In this document: piece by piece, positions 51,346-61,794 of the stretch
Numbering within the stretch: the first letter of the stretch is position 1
How the letters are laid out: each line of letters opens with the position of its first letter
Assembly: GCF_003865095.1 (NCBI RefSeq)
Contig: NZ_BHYK01000004.1
Location: 205,631 to 269,630, forward strand
Reading direction: 5' to 3'
DNA: 64,000 nucleotides
From: Clostridium tagluense
GTDB taxonomy: Bacteria > Bacillota > Clostridia > Clostridiales > Clostridiaceae
Made by a program: the position numbers and the translations under genes
Notes under the pieces: generated by a model
Database searches by the model: none
Seen by the model: only the letters and a program-made list of their open reading frames with translations
Told to the model about the DNA's origin: nothing

Positions 51346-53235
51346 TTATTCTTGTTTATTTCTAAGCCTATTCTGTTGTTCAAGATATATCATTAAAACA
51401 GACATATCTGCAGGTGATACCCCTGATATTCTTGAAGCTTGACCTATACTTTCAGGTTTAATTTTGCCTAATTTCTGCATAGCCTCTATTCTTAATCCTT
51501 TTATATTGTCATAAATTATATCTTTTGATATAATTTTGTTTTCAAACTTCTTAAATTGGTGAATTTGCTCTAATTGTTTTTGAATATAACCCTCATATTT
51601 TGACACAATATTTACTTGTTGCTCTATATACTTATTTAATTTGGGCCTCTCTGGATCTAATTTCTCAACTATATAATAATCAAGCTCCGGTCTTTTTATA
51701 AGCTCGTATAAACTAATAGGTTTTTTAAGTGGTGTTGAGTTACAAGAAATTAAGAATTCCTCAATTTCTTTTTTATTTGTAATTTGCAAATTTTTTATTC
51801 TGCTCAGTTCTTCCTCTAATTGCATTTTCTTTTTTTTGAATATTTCATATCTATCTACATTAACAAGTCCCACAGTATATCCTATTTCAGTTAACCTTAA
51901 ATCCGCGTTATCTTGTCTTAGAAGCAATCTATACTCTGCTCTTGAGGTCATCATCCTATATGGCTCATTAGTACCTTTAGTAACTAAATCATCAATTAAA
52001 ACACCTATATATCCATCAGATCTTTTTAATATTAACGGATCCTTATTTTGAATAAAAAGAGCAGCATTAATTCCTGCTATAATACCCTGAGCTGCAGCTT
52101 CCTCATATCCCGAGCTACCATTTATTTGTCCTGCTGAAAATAAGCCAATCGTATTTTTAAATTCTAGTGAAAGTTTTAAATCCGTAGAATCTATACAATC
52201 ATATTCTATGGCATAAGCAGTTCTCATAATCTCTACATTTTCAAGCCCTGGCACCGTTTTTAACACTTCAACCTGAATATCCTCTGGAAGTGAACTCGAC
52301 ATACCTTGAACATACATTTCCTGCGTACTCTCTCCCTCAGGTTCAATAAATATTTGGTGTCTTTCCTTGTCTGCAAATCTCATTACTTTATCTTCAATGG
52401 AAGGACAATATCTAGGACCTGTACTCACAATAGATCCATTATACAGAGGAGACCTATGAATATTTTTTTTAATTACATTATGAGTGTTCTCGTTTGTATA
52501 AGTTAAATAACAACATATCTGCTGCCTACTTATATCCCCACTAATAAATGAAAATGGTACTACATCTATATCCCCAGATTGCTCTTCCATTTTAGAAAAG
52601 TCCACGGACCTTTTATTTATTCTAGCTGGGGTTCCCGTTTTAAACCTTCGGAGTTCTATTCCTATTTCATCTAAAGATTTAGAAAGTTCATTAGCTGGCA
52701 GTAATCCACTAGGGCCTTCATCATAAGTACAATCTCCAATTATAACTTTTGATTTTAAATATGTTCCCGAAGCTATAATTACAGCCTTTGCTGTAAAATA
52801 TGCACCATTTTTAGTAAGAACACCCACAACCTTTTCGTTTTCAACATCTATAGATACTACTTCTAATTGTCTTAATTGCAAATTTTCTTGTTTTTCTAAT
52901 ACACTTTTCATTCTTTGTCCATATGCTTTTTTATCAGCTTGAGCCCTGAGTGAGAATACGGCAGGCCCCTTAGATGTGTTTAGCATTCTTGATTGTATAT
53001 ATGTATTATCAATATTTACTCCCATTTCTCCCCCAAGAGCATCTATTTCCCTTACTAAATGTCCTTTAGCTGTGCCACCAATATTGGGATTACATGGCAT
53101 TAAAGCCACGCTATCTAAGTTCATAGCACAAATTAAAGTCTTACTTCCTATTCTTGCAGCTGCTAGCGCTGCCTCACAACCTGCGTGACCAGCTCCAATA
53201 ACTACAACATCAAAATCTCCCGCAACATATTTCAT
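51346..53235 (-). CDS. mnmG: tRNA uridine-34 5-carboxymethylaminomethyl modification enzyme MnmG
   Basis: The ATG at 53235 gives 629 aa, the family length; an in-frame TTG at 53259 lies inside mnmE. FAD site [42 protein letters not shown], the cysteine motif [15 protein letters not shown] and the C-terminal [17 protein letters not shown]. With MnmE it forms the cmnm5U34 modification of wobble tRNAs. Eight bases separate its ATG from the mnmE stop. Confidence 0.96.
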   Translation of the reverse strand: MKYVAGDFDVVVIGAGHAGCEAALAAARIGSKTLICAMNLDSVALMPCNPNIGGTAKGHLVREIDALGGEMGVNIDNTYIQSRMLNTSKGPAVFSLRAQADKKAYGQRMKSVLEKQENLQLRQLEVVSIDVENEKVVGVLTKNGAYFTAKAVIIASGTYLKSKVIIGDCTYDEGPSGLLPANELSKSLDEIGIELRRFKTGTPARINKRSVDFSKMEEQSGDIDVVPFSFISGDISRQQICCYLTYTNENTHNVIKKNIHRSPLYNGSIVSTGPRYCPSIEDKVMRFADKERHQIFIEPEGESTQEMYVQGMSSSLPEDIQVEVLKTVPGLENVEIMRTAYAIEYDCIDSTDLKLSLEFKNTIGLFSAGQINGSSGYEEAAAQGIIAGINAALFIQNKDPLILKRSDGYIGVLIDDLVTKGTNEPYRMMTSRAEYRLLLRQDNADLRLTEIGYTVGLVNVDRYEIFKKKKMQLEEELSRIKNLQITNKKEIEEFLISCNSTPLKKPISLYELIKRPELDYYIVEKLDPERPKLNKYIEQQVNIVSKYEGYIQKQLEQIHQFKKFENKIISKDIIYDNIKGLRIEAMQKLGKIKPESIGQASRISGVSPADMSVLMIYLEQQNRLRNKQE

Positions 53236-53243
53236 ATTTATCC

Positions 53244-54620
53244 CTACTTTCCTAAACAAAATTCTGAGAATATCTTATGTATAATATCTTCTTCTAGTGC
53301 CTCTCCTGTAATCTCACCTAAATTCATCCATGCATTGCGTATATCAATGGATGCCAAATCTATAGCTGAGGTATATTCTAGTGCATTTAGTGATGACTCT
53401 AAATTTTCCTTTGCTCTTACTAGAGACTGTTTATGTCTATTATTTGTAACAAAAACTCCTTCAGTTTTAATTTCACCATTAAAGAATAAATCTTTTATAT
53501 GTCCTTTAACTTGACTTAATCCTTCACCTGTTTTTGCTGAAATATTAGTTATATATTTTGACTTCAGACTTTGTAATTCACTCCTTTCTATTTTACCACC
53601 TAAATCACTTTTATTTAATAGTACAATATATTTTTTTTCTTTAATATATTCAATAATTTCTTCATCTTCATGAGTGAGTTTTTTACTCCAATCTAATATT
53701 AAGATAACTAAATCCGCCTCATCTATCTTTTCTTTTGATGTTTGTACTCCTATTTTTTCAACTATATCTTCTGTTTCACGAATTCCTGCCGTATCTACTA
53801 TCTTAACTGGTATACCTTCAATACTTATATATTCTTCTATTGCATCCCTTGTTGTGCCTGGTACGTCTGTAACAATAGCTCTTTTTTCTTTAAGTAAAGC
53901 ATTAAGAAGTGATGATTTACCTACATTAGGTTTTCCAACTATTACAGTACTTAAGCCTTCTCTTAGAATTTTTCCTTCATCTGCCGTACTAAGTAGTGTA
54001 TCTATCTCACTTATTACTAAGGCAACGTCTTCAGTAACCATTCCTGCAGTTACTTCTTCAATATCCTCTTCTGGATAATCAACAGTTACCTCTATATTTG
54101 CAATTACGCTAAGTAATTTATTTCTTATTGTTTTTATTTCCCTGGAAATTGAACCTTCTGATTGCATAAGGGCTGACTTCATACTAAGCTCTGTTTTGGC
54201 TCTTATTATATCTATAACTGCCTCCGCTTGACTTAAGTCAATTCTACCATTTAAAAAGGCTCTTTTAGTGAATTCTCCGGGTTCTGCCATTCTTGCTCCA
54301 GCTCTAATAATTTCTTGTAATATTCTATTGGTTCCAACTACTCCACCATGGCAATTTACCTCAATAGTATCTTCTGCTGTAAAACTTTTAGGACCTTTCA
54401 TATAGGAAATAATAACTTCATCAAGTTTACTAGCATTTTTATCAATAATATGGCCATATCTCATAGTGTAAGATTTAAAATCATGAAGCTTTCTATTATT
54501 TTTACCTACAAATATACTATCTATTATATCTATAGACTTATCACCAGATACTCTGATTATAGATATACCACCTTCTCCTATACTAGTTGCTATTGCAGCT
54601 ATAGTATCAAATTCTTTCAT
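53244..54620 (-). CDS. mnmE: tRNA modification GTPase MnmE
   Basis: 458 aa. N-terminal formyl-THF binding domain ([20 protein letters not shown]), a helical part, and an inserted G domain: [49 protein letters not shown]. It ends in the diagnostic Cys motif FCLGK. Partner of MnmG. AGGAGGTC lies upstream of the ATG. Confidence 0.97.
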   Translation of the reverse strand: MKEFDTIAAIATSIGEGGISIIRVSGDKSIDIIDSIFVGKNNRKLHDFKSYTMRYGHIIDKNASKLDEVIISYMKGPKSFTAEDTIEVNCHGGVVGTNRILQEIIRAGARMAEPGEFTKRAFLNGRIDLSQAEAVIDIIRAKTELSMKSALMQSEGSISREIKTIRNKLLSVIANIEVTVDYPEEDIEEVTAGMVTEDVALVISEIDTLLSTADEGKILREGLSTVIVGKPNVGKSSLLNALLKEKRAIVTDVPGTTRDAIEEYISIEGIPVKIVDTAGIRETEDIVEKIGVQTSKEKIDEADLVILILDWSKKLTHEDEEIIEYIKEKKYIVLLNKSDLGGKIERSELQSLKSKYITNISAKTGEGLSQVKGHIKDLFFNGEIKTEGVFVTNNRHKQSLVRAKENLESSLNALEYTSAIDLASIDIRNAWMNLGEITGEALEEDIIHKIFSEFCLGK

Positions 54621-54745
54621 TAAATATGACCTCCTAATTTTATGAGTATTTATTATTATATCCTTTTTAAATATATTATATCAAAGCAACTCCTATGGTT
54701 TCTATTACCTTATTATAAGTGATTTTAATAATATTCGTAAAGTTC

Positions 54746-54763
54746 AATGTTAAATCCTCACCT
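54746..54763. repeat. 18-base repeat shared with 10.7 kb
   Basis: TTCAATGTTAAATCCTCA occurs here (54746-54763) and at 10672-10689; it may be another fragmentary intergenic repeat. The 264-base gap between mnmE and jag holds no other feature I can name. Confidence 0.4.
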
Positions 54764-54873
54764 AACGGCGCTGCATTGTGGAATTTAAAATGTTAATCTT
54801 CCATAATATACTTATAATATAACTTTGAAACTTAAGAATATAATTAATATTACACTTAGTTTTGTGAATTTAA

Positions 54874-54897
54874 AAAGAAAGCCCTTAGGCTTTCTTT
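54874..54897 (-). terminator. terminator at the jag stop codon
   Basis: AAAGAAAGCC-CTTA-GGCTTTCTTT; the jag stop codon lies partly in the loop and an A run gives the U tract. Confidence 0.85.
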
Positions 54898-55511
54898 AAA
54901 TCAACTACAACTCTTCTATAGGGTTCTTCACCTTCACTAAAGGTATAAATATATGAATCATTTTGAAGCGTAGAGTGTATTATTCTTCTCTCATAAGGAT
55001 TCATAGGTTCAAGTTTTAATACTCTACCACTAACCCTTACCTTATAGGCGATTTTTGATGCAAGTCTTTTTAGTGTTTCTTCTCTTTTCGCTCTATAATT
55101 TTCAGTGTCTAATATTACTCTTTTATACTCTTCATCATGACTTTTGTTTACAACTAAACTTACAAGATACTGTAGTGAGTCTAGTGTCTCACCTCTGTAT
55201 CCTATTAATAGTCCCATATTAGGTCCAATTAAGTCAATCTTAATTTCATTATTTTCATCTTTAAGATTTATTTCCGCTTCCATACTCATAGAATTCAATA
55301 CTTCCGTTAAGAAATTTTTAGCCTCATACAAACTATCTCTTTTAACTGTAACTCTAATTTTAGCAGGTTTTACACCTATAATATTTAAAAATCCCTTACT
55401 ACCTTCATCTATGGTTTCTACTTTTACTTTATCTCTTGTAACTTTTAATTCTTTCAGGGCATTACCGATTGCATCCTCTACATTCTTCCCCATCATTTCT
55501 ATAATCTTCAT
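54885..55511 (-). CDS. jag: Jag/KhpB-type RNA-binding protein
   Basis: 208 aa. Jag N-terminal domain (MIEMMGKNVEDAIGNALKELKV-like start, GFLNIIGVKPAKIRV), a KH-like domain with LIGYRGETLDSLQYLVS (GxxG as YRGE), and the R3H domain with MNPYERRIIHSTLQND. It binds RNA and partners KhpA in Firmicutes. Located next to yidC as usual. Confidence 0.95.
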   Translation of the reverse strand: MKIIEMMGKNVEDAIGNALKELKVTRDKVKVETIDEGSKGFLNIIGVKPAKIRVTVKRDSLYEAKNFLTEVLNSMSMEAEINLKDENNEIKIDLIGPNMGLLIGYRGETLDSLQYLVSLVVNKSHDEEYKRVILDTENYRAKREETLKRLASKIAYKVRVSGRVLKLEPMNPYERRIIHSTLQNDSYIYTFSEGEEPYRRVVVDLKKA

Positions 55512-55557
55512 ACAGCACTACACCCGCCTTTCTCAATATAAAAATTAGGCAATTGGG

Positions 55558-56235
55558 TTAAATCTGTTTTTTTACAAGATCCGTTTTTCCAAGTTCTATC
55601 TTATTTATAACTAAAGTTTGGATTACTTGTAATACGTTATTTATTACCCAATATAATACTAATGCACCTTTCATTTTAATACCCATAACTCCCATCATAA
55701 TAGCCATTCCGGTATTCATTGTTGAAGTTTGTTTAGATTGAGCACCGCCAGCTGGTGGTTGCATAAGTTTTGATGAAAAATATGTTGTAATAGCAGATAA
55801 TATTGGTAATATATAATAAGGGTCGGCCTTTGTTAAATCCGACATCCATAGAAATCCAGAACCTTGCATATTTAGCTTTTGAAAAACAGCAAACAAAGCA
55901 AATAAAATAGGCATTTGAATAAGCATTGGTAAACAACCACCCATTGGATTTACTCCATTTTCTTTATAAAGCTTCATTACTTCTTGCTGGGACTTTTGTG
56001 GATCTTTTTTATATTTTTCTTGAACTTTTTTCATTTCTGGTTGAATTGCACCCATTTTAGCCGTTGATTTGGTCTGTTTAATACTTAAAGGCAACAATAA
56101 TACTCTTATTATAACTGTGAAAAGGATTATTGCGAGTCCAAATGAAATATTATTATTGGGTATAATCGTATGGACGCCACTATGTAAAAAGTAAAAGAAC
56201 TTTTCAAGTGGAAGAGTTAAAAAATTTAAATTCAA
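55558..56235 (-). CDS. yidC: membrane protein insertase YidC/Oxa1
   Basis: 225 aa, TTG start at 56235 after GGGAGG. LAIILFTVIIRVLLLPLSIKQTKSTAKMGAIQPEMKKVQEKYKKDPQK is the conserved first segment and cytoplasmic hairpin, GGCLPMLIQMPILFALF the second. Five membrane segments in total. No obvious lipobox, unlike many Gram-positive YidC proteins, so it may not be a lipoprotein. It inserts membrane proteins, alone or with Sec. Confidence 0.94.
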   Translation of the reverse strand: MNLNFLTLPLEKFFYFLHSGVHTIIPNNNISFGLAIILFTVIIRVLLLPLSIKQTKSTAKMGAIQPEMKKVQEKYKKDPQKSQQEVMKLYKENGVNPMGGCLPMLIQMPILFALFAVFQKLNMQGSGFLWMSDLTKADPYYILPILSAITTYFSSKLMQPPAGGAQSKQTSTMNTGMAIMMGVMGIKMKGALVLYWVINNVLQVIQTLVINKIELGKTDLVKKQI

Positions 56236-56255
56236 ATATAAAACCTCCCAAGTGG

Positions 56256-56465
56256 TTATTTAACTGGATCAAAGCCGCCCTTATTATAAGGATGACATCT
56301 AAGTATTCTCTTTATTCCCATAATAGAGCCTTTTACTGCTCCATGCTTTTCAATAGCTTCTAAAGTATACTGAGAACATGTAGGGTAAAATATACAACAA
56401 GGCCTCTTAAGAGGTGATATATATTTTCTATAACTTTTAATACCCAGTATAAGTATTTTTTTCAT
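56256..56465 (-). CDS. yidD: membrane protein insertion efficiency factor YidD
   Basis: 69 aa. [50 protein letters not shown] contains the conserved cysteines and the C-S-x-Y motif. Amphipathic N-terminal helix. It aids insertion. Its start overlaps the rnpA 3' end by 29 bases, and it is 20 bases before yidC. Confidence 0.95.
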   Translation of the reverse strand: MKKILILGIKSYRKYISPLKRPCCIFYPTCSQYTLEAIEKHGAVKGSIMGIKRILRCHPYNKGGFDPVK

Positions 56466-56808
56466 TATTAATTAAACCTGCTTTCTTAAGCAAATTCTTC
56501 AAAGCATTCTCAACTTCTTTATAATTTTTACCATTAGAAGGATTCCTTGCAATAAATACGAAATCATATCCTATCTTTAATCCCTCATTGTTAAGCCTAT
56601 AGCTTTCACCGATAAGTCTTTTAACTCTACTTCGAGTTACACTTTTCCCAACCTTCTTACTTACAGATATTCCACATCTATTAATATCTTTGCCATTTCT
56701 ATAGATATATAACACTAGTAGTAGGTTAGAAAAAGATTTTCCTCTTCTATATACTGTTCTAAATTCAGTATTCTTTCTAATTCTGTATTTCTTAACGTTA
56801 AAATTCAT
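56437..56808 (-). CDS. rnpA: ribonuclease P protein component
   Basis: 123 aa. [44 protein letters not shown] (the RNR basic helix) and [15 protein letters not shown]. Binds RNase P RNA for tRNA 5' maturation. GAGGGCGG precedes the ATG. The rnpA gene is behind rpmH with a hairpin between. Confidence 0.96.
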   Translation of the reverse strand: MNFNVKKYRIRKNTEFRTVYRRGKSFSNLLLVLYIYRNGKDINRCGISVSKKVGKSVTRSRVKRLIGESYRLNNEGLKIGYDFVFIARNPSNGKNYKEVENALKNLLKKAGLINNEKNTYTGY

Positions 56809-56838
56809 ATTAGCCGCCCTCGTTTCCGCAAATTGCAG

Positions 56839-56860
56839 AAAAAGGCCACATTAGCGGCCC
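56839..56860 (-). terminator. attenuator-like hairpin between rpmH and rnpA
   Basis: On the minus strand GGCCGC-TAAT-GTGGCC followed by TTTTTC, starting one base after the rpmH stop. It would lower rnpA expression relative to rpmH. Confidence 0.65.
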
Positions 56861-56995
56861 TTATGCTGTCAATCTTTTTCTACCTTTTTGTCTTCTTTTT
56901 TGAAGAATGTTTCTTCCAGAAGCGGTTTTCATTCTCTTTCTGAATCCGTGCTCTTTCTTTCTTTGTCTTTTCTTAGGTTGGTAAGTCATGAACAT
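56861..56995 (-). CDS. rpmH: 50S ribosomal protein L34
   Basis: 44 aa, [20 protein letters not shown] then [20 protein letters not shown], the invariant L34 sequence. ATG at 56995 follows GGGGGTG; a second ATG two codons on (56989) would give the more usual MTYQPKK start, so the exact start is open. First gene of the leftward block from oriC. Confidence 0.97.
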   Translation of the reverse strand: MFMTYQPKKRQRKKEHGFRKRMKTASGRNILQKRRQKGRKRLTA

Positions 56996-57155
56996 ATCTA
57001 CTACACCCCCTTCTTTCTAACCTTTAAATTATAACAATCATATTTCAATCGCATATTTATGGTTTTACTATTAGATTATATATTCACAACCTCACATTGT
57101 CAAGATAACCATTTTAAATAATATTGTTGATGTTTTTTATATTTATATGATTTTT

Positions 57156-57445
57156 TGTGGATAACTTCTTGAACACCTTGTTATTTTTTGATATTATATA
57201 AGAAACAACTGTGAATAACCTATATATTAATAAAGTTATTCACAACTTGTGGACAAAATTGTGAATAACTACTATAATATTGTACTAAACTTGTTTTTTC
57301 TTAACTATTTTTGGCTATATAAATGGATTTATTCATTATTCAATCTGTTAATATTTTTTTTTTATAATAGTTAACAACTTAATTGATATTAAAAATGTTA
57401 ACATAGTTATTAACATGTGAATATTTTTAATGCTATTTATCAACA
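57156..57445. other. oriC part 1: DnaA-box cluster upstream of dnaA
   Basis: DnaA-box-like 9-mers: TGTGGATAA 57156-57164 (perfect), TGTGAATAA 57210-57218, TTATTCACA 57236-57244, TGTGGACAA 57248-57256, TGTGAATAA 57260-57268, TTATCAACA 57437-57445. The whole 56996-57541 interval is very AT-rich and has no gene. It also must hold the dnaA and rpmH promoters. Confidence 0.88.
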
Positions 57446-57541
57446 ACACATAATGTATTTATTTTTTTGTTTATAACCCTGTTTGTACATTGTTTGTTTT
57501 TACATAAAAATATTTTTTTTATTTGAACTGGAGGGTAGTAC

Positions 57542-58894
57542 ATGAACACCCAAATTAAAGATATCTGGGAAAAAACCTTAAATATAATAAAAGGCGAGCT
57601 TACAGAAGTTAGTTTTAATACTTGGATCAAAAGTATAGAACCTATGGCCTTAGATAATAATACTTTTAAATTAGGTGTTCCTAATAATTTTACCAAAGAC
57701 ATTCTTGAAAATAGATATAAGGATTTAATAATGAATGCCGTTAAATTACTTACTTCTAAAACATATAAAATAGAATTCTTTATATTATCTGAAGAAGTAG
57801 CAGAAATTGAAACACCGAAATCAAAAAGAGAAGCAGAAAGAAATAACATAATAGTTAATGATGAAATGTCTGCAACACTAAACCCAAAGTATACATTTGA
57901 TTCTTTTGTAATTGGAAATAGTAATAGATTTGCCCATGCTGCGTCTCTTGCTGTAGCCGAATCACCCGCTAAGGCCTATAACCCGCTATTTATTTATGGA
58001 GGCGTTGGTCTTGGAAAAACACATTTAATGCATGCTATTGGTCATTATATATTATCAAACAACCCAAAATCCAAGGTTGTTTACGTTTCTTCTGAAAAAT
58101 TTACAAATGAACTTATAAATTCTATTAAAGATGACAAAAACGTAGAATTTAGAAATAAGTATAGAAATGTAGATGTACTTCTAATCGATGATATTCAATT
58201 TATTGCAGGAAAAGAGCGTACACAGGAGGAATTTTTTCATACATTTAACGATCTTCATGAAGCAAATAAGCAAATTATCTTATCTAGTGATAGACCTCCT
58301 AAAGAGATCCCAACCCTAGAGGATAGGCTGCGTTCTAGATTTGAATGGGGTCTTATAGCTGATATACAACCACCTGATTTTGAAACTAGAATCGCCATAC
58401 TAAAGAAGAAAGCAGATGTAGAAAATTTAAATATTCCAAATGAAGTAATGGTCTATATTGCTACTAAAATAAAATCCAATATACGGGAACTAGAAGGTGC
58501 TCTTATTAGAATAGTAGCTTTTTCTTCTCTAACTAATAAAGAAATTGGAATAGATCTAGCATCAGAAGCACTTAAAGATATTATTTCTAGTAGAAATTCA
58601 AAGCAAGTAACTATTGAGCTAATCCAAGATATAGTTTCTAGCTATTTTAATTTAAAAGTTGAGGATTTTAAATCTTCAAGAAGAACTAGGAACATAACCT
58701 TCCCAAGACAAATCGCAATGTATTTATGTAGAAAGCTTACAGATATGTCACTGCCTAAAATAGGTGAGGAATTTGGTGGTCGCGATCATACAACTGTAAT
58801 CCATGCCTGTGAAAAAATTTCAAAAGGTCTTAAAGAAGACGAAAATTTGCAAGATAACGTAGCAGAACTCACTAAAAAGATAAGTCAAAAATAG
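57542..58894 (+). CDS. dnaA: chromosomal replication initiator DnaA
   Basis: 450 aa. Domain I (1-85, [13 protein letters not shown]), short linker, AAA+ domain III ([44 protein letters not shown] arginine region) and domain IV with the DNA-binding signature [15 protein letters not shown]. Ribosome site GGAGGG six bases before the ATG. It melts oriC and probably represses its own gene through the boxes upstream. Confidence 0.98.
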   Translation: MNTQIKDIWEKTLNIIKGELTEVSFNTWIKSIEPMALDNNTFKLGVPNNFTKDILENRYKDLIMNAVKLLTSKTYKIEFFILSEEVAEIETPKSKREAERNNIIVNDEMSATLNPKYTFDSFVIGNSNRFAHAASLAVAESPAKAYNPLFIYGGVGLGKTHLMHAIGHYILSNNPKSKVVYVSSEKFTNELINSIKDDKNVEFRNKYRNVDVLLIDDIQFIAGKERTQEEFFHTFNDLHEANKQIILSSDRPPKEIPTLEDRLRSRFEWGLIADIQPPDFETRIAILKKKADVENLNIPNEVMVYIATKIKSNIRELEGALIRIVAFSSLTNKEIGIDLASEALKDIISSRNSKQVTIELIQDIVSSYFNLKVEDFKSSRRTRNITFPRQIAMYLCRKLTDMSLPKIGEEFGGRDHTTVIHACEKISKGLKEDENLQDNVAELTKKISQK

Positions 58895-58940
58895 TAAATT
58901 TTTTTTACTAACAGGTGTTGATACTATTTATATATAATCC

Positions 58941-59150
58941 TGTGTATAAAATAATACATAAAACCTAGCTGTGGGTATTGTGGATAACTATGATTTTTTT
59001 TTGCATACTTATCCACAAATAGTTTTACATAGCTTTGTTGCTGTGTAAAGCCTAAGATAGGTTCCTAACATATCAACAGGCCCTACTACTATTACTACTA
59101 TTTTTAGATTATTATCTTACCTATCTTTAATAAATTTCCCATGTGGATAA
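58941..59150. other. oriC: oriC part 2: DnaA boxes and DnaA-trio between dnaA and dnaN
   Basis: TGTGTATAA 58941-58949, TGTGGATAA 58979-58987 (perfect), TTATCCACA 59009-59017 (perfect), a weak ATATCAACA 59070-59078, then GG-CC and the trio-like run CTACTACTATTACTACTATT (59083-59102) leading into AT-rich DNA, and TGTGGATAA 59142-59150 next to the dnaN ribosome site. This matches the B. subtilis unwinding element layout: boxes, GC clamp, DnaA-trios, AT tract. Confidence 0.88.
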
Positions 59151-59165
59151 GGAGGTCTTTTTTTT

Positions 59166-60275
59166 ATGAAATTTATATGTGAAAAAAATATATTACAAGA
59201 AGCAATTTCAAATGTTCAGAAAGCTATTACTGGAAAATCAACTATGCCTGTACTTCAAGGTATCTTACTGGTTGCTAAAGACAGCGAAGTAACTCTTATA
59301 GGATCTGATATTGACTTAAGCATTGAAGCTAAGATTACTGCAGAAGTTATAGAAGAGGGAAGTGTAGTATTAGATTCAAAGCTCTTTGGTGAAATAATAA
59401 GGAAATTACCTAATAATACAATTGAGATAACAACAGACGCTAATAATGCTATTAAAATAGTTTGCCAAAAATCCTATGCCACTATAATTCATATGAACAG
59501 TGATGACTATCCGAGTTTACCTAATATAATAGAAAATATGATTTTTTCAATTTCTCAAAAAGTGTTGAAGAACATGATGAAAGGTACTATTTTTGCAGTT
59601 GCTCAAGATGAAACTAGACCAATTCTTACAGGAGTCCTATTTGAAATAAAAGATAAAAGGCTTAATCTTGTAGCACTAGATGGTTATAGAGTTGCATTTA
59701 GAAGTGAACCAGTAGATAACGATTCTTTTATAACTGCTGTAATTCCAGGCAAAACATTAAGTGAAGTATCAAAAATATTAGAAGAAACAGATGAGCCCGT
59801 TAATATAACTTTCACACCAAACCATATACTATTTAATATTGGGAAAACAAAAGTTATATCAAGATTACTAGAAGGTGAATTCATAAAATATAATTCGATA
59901 ATACCTGAAGAATATAATTTAAAAATAACAGCTAAAAGATCTGAATTATTAAACTGTATAGAAAGAGCTTCTCTTATGGCAAAAGAGGGAAATACAAATT
60001 TAGTTAAATTTAACATAGAAGAAGATAATATGATAATCACTTCTAATTCTCAATTGGGAAAATCAAGAGAAGAAATTAATATAATTTTGCAAGGAGAGCC
60101 TCTTCAAATTGCATTTAATTCAAAATATCTAATAGAACTTCTTAAAATAATGGAAGAGGACGAAATACTTATGGAATTTTCTAGTGGTGTCAATCCTTGT
60201 GTAGTAAGAAATAAAGAAAAAAATAATTGTACCTATATGGTATTGCCAGTAAGAATAAGAGCTACAAATAATTAA
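59166..60275 (+). CDS. dnaN: DNA polymerase III beta sliding clamp
   Basis: 369 aa with three clamp domains: MKFICEKNILQEAISNVQKAI, a middle part with FAVAQDETRPILTGVLF and ALDGYRVAF, and a C-terminal MVLPVRI. It tethers polymerase to DNA and binds clamp-binding peptides. AAGGAGG 11 bases before the ATG overlaps a DnaA box by two bases. Confidence 0.98.
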   Translation: MKFICEKNILQEAISNVQKAITGKSTMPVLQGILLVAKDSEVTLIGSDIDLSIEAKITAEVIEEGSVVLDSKLFGEIIRKLPNNTIEITTDANNAIKIVCQKSYATIIHMNSDDYPSLPNIIENMIFSISQKVLKNMMKGTIFAVAQDETRPILTGVLFEIKDKRLNLVALDGYRVAFRSEPVDNDSFITAVIPGKTLSEVSKILEETDEPVNITFTPNHILFNIGKTKVISRLLEGEFIKYNSIIPEEYNLKITAKRSELLNCIERASLMAKEGNTNLVKFNIEEDNMIITSNSQLGKSREEINIILQGEPLQIAFNSKYLIELLKIMEEDEILMEFSSGVNPCVVRNKEKNNCTYMVLPVRIRATNN

Positions 60276-60313
60276 AAAAGTTATAATAATAATTAAGAAA
60301 AGAAGGTTTTAAA

Positions 60314-60520
60314 ATGAATGAAATAAAAATTGAAACAGATATAATAAAATTAGATTCTTTTCTAAAGTGGGCTGGAATAGCTTGTTTAGGAACAGAGGCA
60401 AAATACTATATCAAAAATCAAGATATTAAAGTTAATGGTGAAATTGAAACTCAAAGGGGTAAAAAATTAACTAAAGGCGATATAATAGAATTTAATGGTG
60501 AGGGTTATAAAATAGTTTAA
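60314..60520 (+). CDS. yaaA: S4-domain protein YaaA
   Basis: 68 aa, one S4 RNA-binding domain: IKLDSFLKWAGIACLGTEAKYYIKNQDIKVNGEIETQRGKKL. It is conserved between dnaN and recF in Firmicutes; believed to bind RNA, perhaps rRNA. AGAAGG-like ribosome site. Confidence 0.95.
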   Translation: MNEIKIETDIIKLDSFLKWAGIACLGTEAKYYIKNQDIKVNGEIETQRGKKLTKGDIIEFNGEGYKIV

Positions 60521-60531
60521 AATTATATGAA

Positions 60532-60565
60532 TGCACCGGAAAATTTTTAAATATTATCCGGTGCA
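60532..60565. other. hairpin between yaaA and recF
   Basis: TGCACCGGA and TCCGGTGCA arms with a 16-base AT loop. No strong U tract follows, so it may be a partial terminator or an mRNA stabiliser. A TATAAT at about 60641 could start a separate recF transcript. Confidence 0.6.
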
Positions 60566-60662
60566 CAATTTATGTCTATAATTTTTTAAATTATGTGAAT
60601 TTATTTATACATAATAAATAATAAAATTATATATATATGTTATAATTGTATTAGGTGATTAT

Positions 60663-61754
60663 ATGCATATAAAATATTTACAGCTTCTAAATTTTAGAAA
60701 TTTTGACGGGTTATTTATAGAATTAAATAAAGGAACTAATGTATTTGTGGGAGATAATGCCCAAGGTAAAACAAATATTCTAGAAGCAATTTATTATTGT
60801 AGTTTAGCTAAATCTCACAGAACCAATAGAGATAAAGAATTAATAAACTGGAATGGTACAGAAGCATATATAAAGCTTTATGTATGCAAAACTAGACTCG
60901 ATAAAAAGATAGAAATAAAAATTTTTAAAGAAGGCAGAAAAGGCGTTAATATAAATTCTATAAAGGTTCAAAAATTGTCAGAATTGGTAGGAAGCTTCAA
61001 CGTTATTATGTTTTCTCCTGAAGATTTAAGTATTGTTAAAGATTCTCCATCATATAGACGAAAATTTTTAGATATAGAACTATGTAAGTTAAGCCGTCGC
61101 TACTACCACAGCTTAACCCAATATAAAAAAGTTTTAAATGAGAGAAATCTGACTATAAAGAAATGGAACACAAACAGTGATATTATAGATGTATATGATA
61201 AACAACTTAGTGAATTTGGTGCAATTATAATAAAAGATAGAGTTAATTATATAGAGAAATTAAACCAAAAAGGAAAAATAATACATGGTGATATAACATC
61301 TAAAAGTGAAGAAATAGAAATTAAATATTTAACACCTATTAGGGATTTAGATAATATACAAGAAAATTTATATATGCTCCTATGTAAGAATAGAAAAAGA
61401 GATATAGAAACTAAAACTACATCAATAGGTCCACATAGAGAGGATTTTTCTATAGATCTTAATGGCACCGATGCTAAGACATTTGGATCTCAAGGACAAC
61501 AGAGAACTGCAGTTTTAACCATTAAATTTGCAGCGCTGGCAATAATAAAAGAACTAACTGGAGAATATCCAGTATTATTACTTGATGATGTTTTGTCTGA
61601 ATTAGATACAAAAAGGCAAGAATATATATTAAATTCTATAAAAGAAGTTCAAACATTAATTACTTGTACTGGAACTTTAGATATAAGAAAATATTTAAAA
61701 CCTGAAAATAAGATATTTGAGGTTATGGCAGGTAAATTAAAAGAAATTACATAG
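60663..61754 (+). CDS. recF: DNA replication and repair protein RecF
   Basis: 363 aa. Walker A VGDNAQGKTNILEA, ABC-type signature region FGSQGQQRTAVLTIKF, Walker B LLLDDVLSELD. SMC-like without long coiled coil. It helps load RecA at gaps with RecO and RecR. AGGTGATT lies just upstream of the ATG. Confidence 0.97.
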   Translation: MHIKYLQLLNFRNFDGLFIELNKGTNVFVGDNAQGKTNILEAIYYCSLAKSHRTNRDKELINWNGTEAYIKLYVCKTRLDKKIEIKIFKEGRKGVNINSIKVQKLSELVGSFNVIMFSPEDLSIVKDSPSYRRKFLDIELCKLSRRYYHSLTQYKKVLNERNLTIKKWNTNSDIIDVYDKQLSEFGAIIIKDRVNYIEKLNQKGKIIHGDITSKSEEIEIKYLTPIRDLDNIQENLYMLLCKNRKRDIETKTTSIGPHREDFSIDLNGTDAKTFGSQGQQRTAVLTIKFAALAIIKELTGEYPVLLLDDVLSELDTKRQEYILNSIKEVQTLITCTGTLDIRKYLKPENKIFEVMAGKLKEIT

Positions 61755-61794
61755 ATTCAAATAAGGTACAATGTATTATTAAGGAGGATATTAT

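Noticed and set aside
57433-57849. Leftward 138-aa frame across the origin and the dnaA 5' end
   Set aside because: Overlaps dnaA and the DnaA-box region, has no ribosome site and low-complexity sequence; a shadow frame.
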